DNA of 35,909 nucleotides from Longimicrobiaceae bacterium (GTDB lineage: Bacteria; Gemmatimonadota; Gemmatimonadetes; Longimicrobiales; Longimicrobiaceae): positions 1 through 35,909 of the forward strand of contig JASLAX010000199.1 of the NCBI GenBank assembly GCA_030146875.1. The letters run 5' to 3'. The notes under the pieces are model-generated. The model searched no databases. It had not been told where the DNA came from and was given only the letters and a program-made list of their open reading frames with translations. The position numbers and the translations under genes were made by a program. This document shows positions 32,009 to 35,909 of the stretch, in pieces (the first letter of the stretch is position 1; every line of letters starts with the position of its first letter).

Positions 32009-32769
32009 TGGCCCGCGAGGGCGGGTTCCACGACCACTTCTCCGGGCACGCGGGCCAGTACGCCCTCGCCCGCCCCCGCTACCCGCCGGCGCTCTTCGCC
32101 TGGCTCGCGTCGCTCGCGCCGGCGCGGGAGCGCGCGTGGGACTGCGGGACGGGCAACGGCCAGTGCGCCGTGGGGCTGGCGGAGCACTTCGCCGAGGTGG
32201 TCGCCACCGACCCCAGCGAGCCGCAGCTCCGCCACGCCTTCCCGCACCCGCGCGTCCGCTACGCCGTCGCCGCGGCGGAGCGCTCCGGCCTGGAGGACGC
32301 CACCGTCGACCTGGTCACGGTCGCGCAGGCGCTGCACTGGTTCGACCTTCCCCGATTCTGGGGCGAGGCGCGCCGCGTCCTGCGCCCGGGCGGCGCCCTG
32401 GCCGCGTGGTCGTACGGGCTGTTCACCGTCGATCCCGCGGTGGACGCCGTGATCGGGGACCTCTGGCACCGCGGCGTGGGGGCCTGGTGGCCGCCCGAAC
32501 GCGCCCTGGTGGACGACGGCTACCGGTCCATCGACCTCCCCTTCGCGGAGATCGACGCCCCGCCGTTCGCCATGGAGCATCGCTGGACCCTGGCCGACGT
32601 GCTGAACTACCTCCGCACCTGGTCCGCCGTGCAGCGCTACCTGGCCGACCGCGGCACCGATCCCGTCACCGCCGCCGAGCCGGCCCTCCGCGACGCCTGG
32701 GGAGACCCCACGGTCGAGCGCCTGGTCACCTGGCCCATCGCGATCCGCGCCGGACGCGTGGAGGGGTAG
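32008..32769 (+). CDS. class I SAM-dependent methyltransferase
   Basis: A 253-residue methyltransferase. Motif I is WDCGTGNGQCAVGLAEHF (residues about 44-61), Asp after strand 2 is in VVATDPSEPQL, and motif IV/post-I regions include VDLVTVAQALHWFDLPRFWG and RRVLRPGGALAAWSYG. The HWF phrase and the N-terminal DHFSGHAGQYALARPRYPPA occur in the broad group related to trans-aconitate methyltransferases and fungal methyltransferases of unknown substrate. It is cytoplasmic, co-translated with the amidohydrolase (shared base at 32008), although the two proteins act in different compartments. The substrate is unknown. Confidence 0.9.
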
Positions 32770-32804
32770 GGACGCCATCCTTTCGACCGTCCCACCCGAA
32801 GCAC

Positions 32805-32833
32805 TTGACCCCCACGTCGTTCGTTCCCATATT
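32805..32833 (+). promoter_or_regulatory. promoter of higBA
   Basis: TTGACC (32805-32810), 17 bases, CATATT (32828-32833). The predicted start is about 32840-32842, at the first ATG of higB. The -10 lies inside the palindrome at 32823-32839. Confidence 0.6.
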
Positions 32834-32839
32834 GGGAAC
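32823..32839. promoter_or_regulatory. higBA operator palindrome
   Basis: GTTCCC-ATATT-GGGAAC, a perfect 6-5-6 inverted repeat centred on the predicted -10 box. This is the expected place for repression by the HigA antitoxin or the HigBA complex. Confidence 0.66.
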
Positions 32840-32841
32840 CG

Positions 32842-33153
32842 ATGTGGCATCCTCCCATGCACGTGATCTCGCCTAAGAAACTCAGGGAGTTCCGGCAGGA
32901 GCATCCGGACGCGGAGCGCCCACTTCGGGCGTGGCTCAACGTCGTCGAGAAGAAGCTCTACGCGAACGCCCACGAGATCCGCGCGGATTTCCCCGCCGCG
33001 GACTTCCTGGGGAGCTGGAGGACGATCTTCAACGTGGCCGGCAACCGGTACCGGCTCTGCGTTGACGTGCGGCACGACCTGGGGCGCATCTACGTCAGGC
33101 ACGTGATGACGCACCAGGAGTACGACCGCCGCACCCGCGACGGGACCCTTTGA
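32842..33153 (+). CDS. higB: HigB-type mRNA-interferase toxin
   Basis: A 103-residue toxin of the HigB/RelE group that would cleave mRNA on the ribosome. The core carries family motifs: LREFRQEHPDAERPLRAWLN, WRTIFNVAGNRYRLCVDV and RIYVRHVMTHQEYDR. Two starts are possible: ATG at 32842, which coincides with the predicted transcription start and would make the message leaderless, and ATG at 32857 (MHVISPKKLREF), which fits homologue length better but is preceded by CCTCCC and no Shine-Dalgarno sequence. The promoter placement favours 32842. It lies 20 bases before its antitoxin, in the toxin-first order usual for higBA. Confidence 0.88.
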   Translation: MWHPPMHVISPKKLREFRQEHPDAERPLRAWLNVVEKKLYANAHEIRADFPAADFLGSWRTIFNVAGNRYRLCVDVRHDLGRIYVRHVMTHQEYDRRTRDGTL

Positions 33154-33173
33154 CCCTCCCGGGGGGATCTCCG

Positions 33174-33548
33174 ATGGCGGACCTGCTCGACTTCACCAAG
33201 CCGCACGTCCTGCGGACCGAGGACGAGTACGACGCCGCGATCGTGGAGATCGAGGCGCTCCTCGACCTGGACCCCGTGGCCTGTTCCGACGACTGGGAGC
33301 GGCTTCGCTTCCTGTCCGTCCTGGCCGAGGCGTACGAGCGGGAGCACTACCCCACTCCCGCGGGCACCCCGCAGGAGGTCGTGGATTTCATGCTCGAGCA
33401 GAAGGGGCTGCACCGCTCCGACCTGCACGAGCCCATGGGCGGGAAGAGCCGCGTGTCCGAGTTCTTCCACGGCAAGCGCCCGCTCTCCCGCTCCCAGATC
33501 GAGGCGCTCCGTGGGCTCCTCGGGATCCCTGCCGACCTCCTTCTCTGA
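33174..33548 (+). CDS. higA: HigA-type antitoxin (XRE DNA-binding)
   Basis: A 124-residue antitoxin that neutralises HigB and represses the operon. The ATG at 33174 follows GGGGGGA at six bases; a TTG further upstream (33150) would overlap higB and is less likely. Residues about 10-60 form the acidic helical toxin-interacting part (VLRTEDEYDAAIVEIEALLD, LSVLAEAYEREHYPTPAGTP). A helix-turn-helix follows at about 65-124 (VVDFMLEQKGLHRSDLHEPM, GGKSRVSEFFHGKRPLSRSQ, IEALRGLLGIPADLLL). The likely binding site is GTTCCC-N5-GGGAAC at 32823. Confidence 0.9.
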   Translation: MADLLDFTKPHVLRTEDEYDAAIVEIEALLDLDPVACSDDWERLRFLSVLAEAYEREHYPTPAGTPQEVVDFMLEQKGLHRSDLHEPMGGKSRVSEFFHGKRPLSRSQIEALRGLLGIPADLLL

Positions 33549-33589
33549 CCGCTCCGTCCCGCACGTCAGCCCCCACCGCAGGAGTCCCC

Positions 33590-34831
33590 TTGATCGCCGT
33601 GCGTACCTTTCTCCGCGCCGCGCCGCTGGCCGCCGCGCTGGTCCTTCTCGCCGCGTCGCTGCACGCCCAGGCGCCGCGTCGGGTGCGGGCGCTGCCGGTG
33701 GACACCGCCGGCCGGAACGTGCGCATCTGCGCGGGCGGCGACGTGACGGTGGGGACGAACCTGGACACCATGTGGACGGCCACCGCGCGCCGCCGCTACG
33801 GCGTGCCGTTCGCCGCCTATCCCGATCCCGACTCCATGCTGGCCCCGCTACGCCGCATGGTGGCCGGGGCCGACGTGGTGCTGCTGAACGTGGAGGGCGC
33901 CATCGGCACCGGGCCCGTGCGGCGGAAGTGCGCGCCGGGGTCCACCCGCTGCTTCGCCTTCCGCCAGCAGCCCGAGGTGGCCGGGGCCCTGCGCCGCGTG
34001 GCCCCGGACTCCGCCGACGTGGTGGGCAACGTCGCCAACAACCACGCGGGCGACGCCGGCCCCGCGGGGTGGCGCCAGACGGCGCGGCGGCTGCGAGAGG
34101 CGGGCGTGCACGTCACCGGCAACGACACCCTGGCCACGCCTGTCGTCACCCACCGCGGCGACACGGTGGCGGTGCTGGGCTTCGCGCCGTGGATCGGGCC
34201 GGACCCGCGCGACCTGGCCGCCGTGCGCCGCCACGTCGGCCGCGCCGCCCGCCGCTGGCGGCGCGTGGTCGTCACCATGCACATGGGGGCCGAGGGCGCC
34301 CGCGCGCAGCGCACGCCGAACGCGCCCGAGAGGGCGTTCGGAGAGAGCCGCGGCAACTCCGTGGCCTTCGCCCGCACCGCCGTCGCGGCCGGGGCGGACC
34401 TGGTGATCGGCCACGGCCCGCACGTGCTGCGCGCGGCGGAGTGGCGCGACTCGGCGCTGGTCGTGTACTCGCTGGGCAACCTGCTCACGTACGGCCCGTT
34501 CACCAACGGCGAGCCGCTCAACCGCGGGGCGCTGGCGTGCGCGGACCTGGAGCCCTCCGGCCGCATCGCGGGGGCCTGGCTGCTGCCCACGCGGCAGCTT
34601 CGCCCCGGCACGCTGGTCCCCGATCCCAGCGCGCGGGCGCTCACGTTGGTCGACTCGCTGGGGCGCCTGGACTTCCCCGTCACCGGCGCCCGCGTCGCCC
34701 CCGACGGGCAGCTGCGCCGGCCCGAGCCCCCCCCGCGGCTGAAGGGCGTGCCGGTGGACAGCGCCCGCCCGGACACCGCCCGGACCGCCTCCCGGCGTCC
34801 GCCCCGTGGCTTCCGGCGCACCGGAAGCTGA
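33590..34831 (+). CDS. CapA-family (metallophosphatase-like) exported protein
   Basis: A 413-residue protein related to CapA/PgsA-type proteins of poly-gamma-glutamate systems, a calcineurin-like fold. A TTG start at 33590 is chosen because AGGAG (33580-33584) sits five bases upstream; a GTG at 33599 is worse spaced. The signal peptide (IAVRTFLRAAPLAAALVLLA to LHAQ) implies export. Family motifs in order: ICAGGDVTVGTNLD, VVLLNVEGAIGTGPV, DVVGNVANNHAGDAG, VTMHMGAEG, IGHGPHVLRAAEW and VVYSLGNLLTYG. A Pro/Arg-rich tail ends the protein. No PgsB/PgsC partner is nearby, so its polymer or phosphodiester substrate is unknown. It follows higA by about 40 bases but may be independently transcribed. 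Confidence 0.88.
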   Translation: MIAVRTFLRAAPLAAALVLLAASLHAQAPRRVRALPVDTAGRNVRICAGGDVTVGTNLDTMWTATARRRYGVPFAAYPDPDSMLAPLRRMVAGADVVLLNVEGAIGTGPVRRKCAPGSTRCFAFRQQPEVAGALRRVAPDSADVVGNVANNHAGDAGPAGWRQTARRLREAGVHVTGNDTLATPVVTHRGDTVAVLGFAPWIGPDPRDLAAVRRHVGRAARRWRRVVVTMHMGAEGARAQRTPNAPERAFGESRGNSVAFARTAVAAGADLVIGHGPHVLRAAEWRDSALVVYSLGNLLTYGPFTNGEPLNRGALACADLEPSGRIAGAWLLPTRQLRPGTLVPDPSARALTLVDSLGRLDFPVTGARVAPDGQLRRPEPPPRLKGVPVDSARPDTARTASRRPPRGFRRTGS

Positions 34832-34881
34832 CGACGGACGCGTCCCCCGCCGGCCGACGACCGAAGGCGCCGCACGAAAAC

Positions 34882-34919
34882 GAGACCGCCGCCTCCCCGA
34901 GCGGGAAGGCGGCGGTCTC
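34882..34919. terminator. bidirectional terminator between convergent genes
   Basis: A perfect 13-bp stem (34882-34894 with 34907-34919). On the minus strand it is followed by CGTTTT, giving a U-tract for the NlpC/P60 gene; on the plus strand TCTT follows the CapA-like gene. Confidence 0.8.
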
Positions 34920-34941
34920 TTCGTCGGCCGTCGCGGCGGGG

Positions 34942-35466
34942 CTACCGCTGCGCGACGGTGGCGGTGCTGTCGCGGAGGAGCCGGCGGACGCCGGTCCAGG
35001 CGCGTACCAGCGACGAGCTGCGGCGGTTCAGGTCCGACTCCACGATCCGGCCGGCCACGCTGCTCGCGTGCACGTAGCGCCCGTTGCCGATGTAGATGCC
35101 CACGTGGGTGACGCGGCTCCCGCGGCCGAAGGTCAGGATGTCGCCGGGGCGAAGGCGGGTCGGGTCGCGGGGGACCTCCTGCCCTACGCGGGCCTGCTCG
35201 GCGGCGGTGCGGGGGAGCTGCACGTTCAGCGCGCGCATCAGGTAGCGCGTGAAGCCGCTGCAGTCGAAGCCGCGGCGCGGGTCGGTGCCCCCGAAGAGGT
35301 ACCGGCGGCCGATCTGGGAGCGCGCGAGTCGGGCGATGGAGTCCCCGGAGACGGCGTCGGGGCGGGCGGGGGCGGAGCTCCGTTCCTGTGCGGGCAGCGC
35401 GTCCGGGAGCACCAGCAGCCCGGAAAGCACGAATGCGCGCAGCAGCGATCTGCGTGTCTGAGTCAA
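34942..35466 (-). CDS. NlpC/P60 family cell-wall hydrolase
   Basis: A 174-residue exported cysteine peptidase that cleaves peptide cross-links in peptidoglycan. A signal peptide (MTQTRRSLLRAFVLSGLLVL to LPAQ) requires a TTG start at 35466; no ATG lies in frame before the domain. The catalytic residues are Cys69 in FDCSGFTRYLM, His121 in VTHVGIYIGNGRYV and His133. The order (RRYLFGGTDPRRGFDCSGF, LRPGDILTFGRG) is the standard NlpC/P60 fold, with no extra binding domain. A good promoter (35592-35620) lies about 120 bases upstream. The enzyme probably acts in the periplasm. Confidence 0.92.
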   Translation of the reverse strand: MTQTRRSLLRAFVLSGLLVLPDALPAQERSSAPARPDAVSGDSIARLARSQIGRRYLFGGTDPRRGFDCSGFTRYLMRALNVQLPRTAAEQARVGQEVPRDPTRLRPGDILTFGRGSRVTHVGIYIGNGRYVHASSVAGRIVESDLNRRSSSLVRAWTGVRRLLRDSTATVAQR

Positions 35467-35591
35467 AACGGATACGGTCTGGGTGACGGCGGCTCGGTCG
35501 CCGGAACGTGACGCCGGGTGGCACCCCCCGTGAGGGGCGACCGCGGTGGCGCCGAGCGGAACGGTCCAGAATTTTGAAGCAAGTGGGGCCC

Positions 35592-35620
35592 AGGATACCC
35601 TCCGCTCGGAGCAGTGTCAA
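35592..35620 (-). promoter_or_regulatory. promoter of NlpC/P60 gene
   Basis: Minus strand: consensus TTGACA (35620-35615), 17 bases, TATCCT (35597-35592). The predicted start is near 35585 and the leader is about 118 bases. The spacer contains the dyad CTCCG-AG-CGGAG. Confidence 0.62.
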
Positions 35621-35722
35621 CTCACCGCCGCGCCCGCGCACGCGAGGGCGGTTCTCATCCCGATGCGGCGCAACGGCTTGCGGGAAAGGTTAAGATTTCG
35701 CTCCCCGCGCCTCGCGGGAAGG

Positions 35723-35751
35723 TGGACAGGCGTCCGCGGCGGCGCCATCTT
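35723..35751 (+). promoter_or_regulatory. promoter of right-edge lipoprotein
   Basis: TGGACA (35723-35728), 17 bases, CATCTT (35746-35751). Transcription would start near 35758, about 30 bases before the ATG. It mirrors the kinase promoter at 20608-20636. Confidence 0.5.
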
Positions 35752-35788
35752 GGGCGGGACCCCTCCCACCCCTCGCCCGCTGCCGCCC

Positions 35789-35909
35789 ATGCCGCGACGC
35801 TCCCTGGCCGTGCTCCCCGCCGTCCTCGTCACGACCCTCCTCGCCGTCGCCTGCGCGGCCTCCGGGCCGGCGCGCGCGGCCGTCCTCGGCCCCGGCGCCG
35901 CCGCGGCCG
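35789..35909 (+). CDS. lipoprotein, N-terminal fragment (runs off right edge)
   Basis: The ATG at 35789 opens MPRRSLAVLPAVLVTTLLAV followed by AC, a lipoprotein signal peptide with lipobox LAVAC and Cys22, then a low-complexity Ala/Gly/Pro start of the mature part. The frame is open to the window edge (40 codons seen). Function cannot be judged. A promoter of the TGGACA/CATCTT type lies upstream. Confidence 0.62.
   Translation, partial: MPRRSLAVLPAVLVTTLLAVACAASGPARAAVLGPGAAAA

Larger units (their letters stand above)
35467..35788. other. divergent intergenic region
   Basis: About 320 bases between the NlpC/P60 gene and the lipoprotein at the right edge, carrying predicted promoters for both. 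A palindrome CTCCG-CT-CGGAG (35600-35611) lies in the spacer of the minus-strand promoter and could be a regulatory site. Confidence 0.45.

Overview
The window is very GC-rich, with compact genes and many secreted proteins or lipoproteins. The gene mix includes a DUF5916-type outer-membrane barrel protein, a lipoprotein subtilase, an S41 protease, LytS/LytTR signalling, a cyanophycin cassette and a seven-bladed PLL-type lectin. Together with the lipobox-rich exported proteins, this suggests a soil or sediment didermal bacterium, possibly Gemmatimonadota (Longimicrobium-like). That assignment is inference from style and families; no rRNA or tRNA gene is present to settle it.

Layout, left to right: the N-terminus of an outward-facing lipoprotein (1-119, minus); a lipoprotein subtilisin (558-1862); a translationally coupled SCP2-like lipid-binding protein and R2-like ligand-binding oxidase (2065-3398); an unknown protein (3502-4248, minus); a stand-alone molybdenum-cofactor-sulfurase-type PLP enzyme (4562-5941); a large DUF5916/CBM9 barrel protein (6171-8897, minus) divergent from a LysR regulator (9067-9993) over a dyad and back-to-back promoters; a membrane-anchored unknown (10038-10625, minus); an AGCS sodium/alanine symporter (11040-12788); a minus-strand group of a PLDc_N-type membrane protein and three exported or lipoprotein unknowns (12903-15741); an S41 protease and a secreted beta-sandwich protein (16098-18387); a LytS-type kinase and LytTR regulator (18682-20600, minus); an SRPBCC protein coupled to a lipoprotein (20718-21688, minus); a further lipoprotein and a small membrane protein (22026-22831, minus).

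The right third holds the most distinctive unit: cyanophycinase, cyanophycin synthetase and a second, ATP-grasp-free CphA-like Mur ligase in a tight operon (23432-28810). A seven-repeat beta-propeller lectin (29031-30221) follows. Next come an exported amidohydrolase coupled to a methyltransferase (30656-32769), a HigBA toxin-antitoxin pair with an operator across its -10 box (32823-33548), a CapA-like protein (33590-34831), an NlpC/P60 hydrolase (34942-35466, minus) and the start of another lipoprotein (35789-35909).

How the genes may work together: CphB and CphA would degrade and make the Asp/Arg storage polymer, and the short Mur ligase probably handles a related peptide substrate. The SCP2 protein may carry a lipid to or from the R2lox oxidase. 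Several promoters share a -35/17-bp/-10 layout with CATCTT- or CATATT-like -10 boxes, and two of them place the start codon at or very near the mRNA 5' end. Three intergenic regions carry 9-nt-period repeats; in two of these, longer inverted-repeat arms lie beyond a terminator hairpin. No CRISPR array, insertion sequence, integrase or RNA gene was seen.
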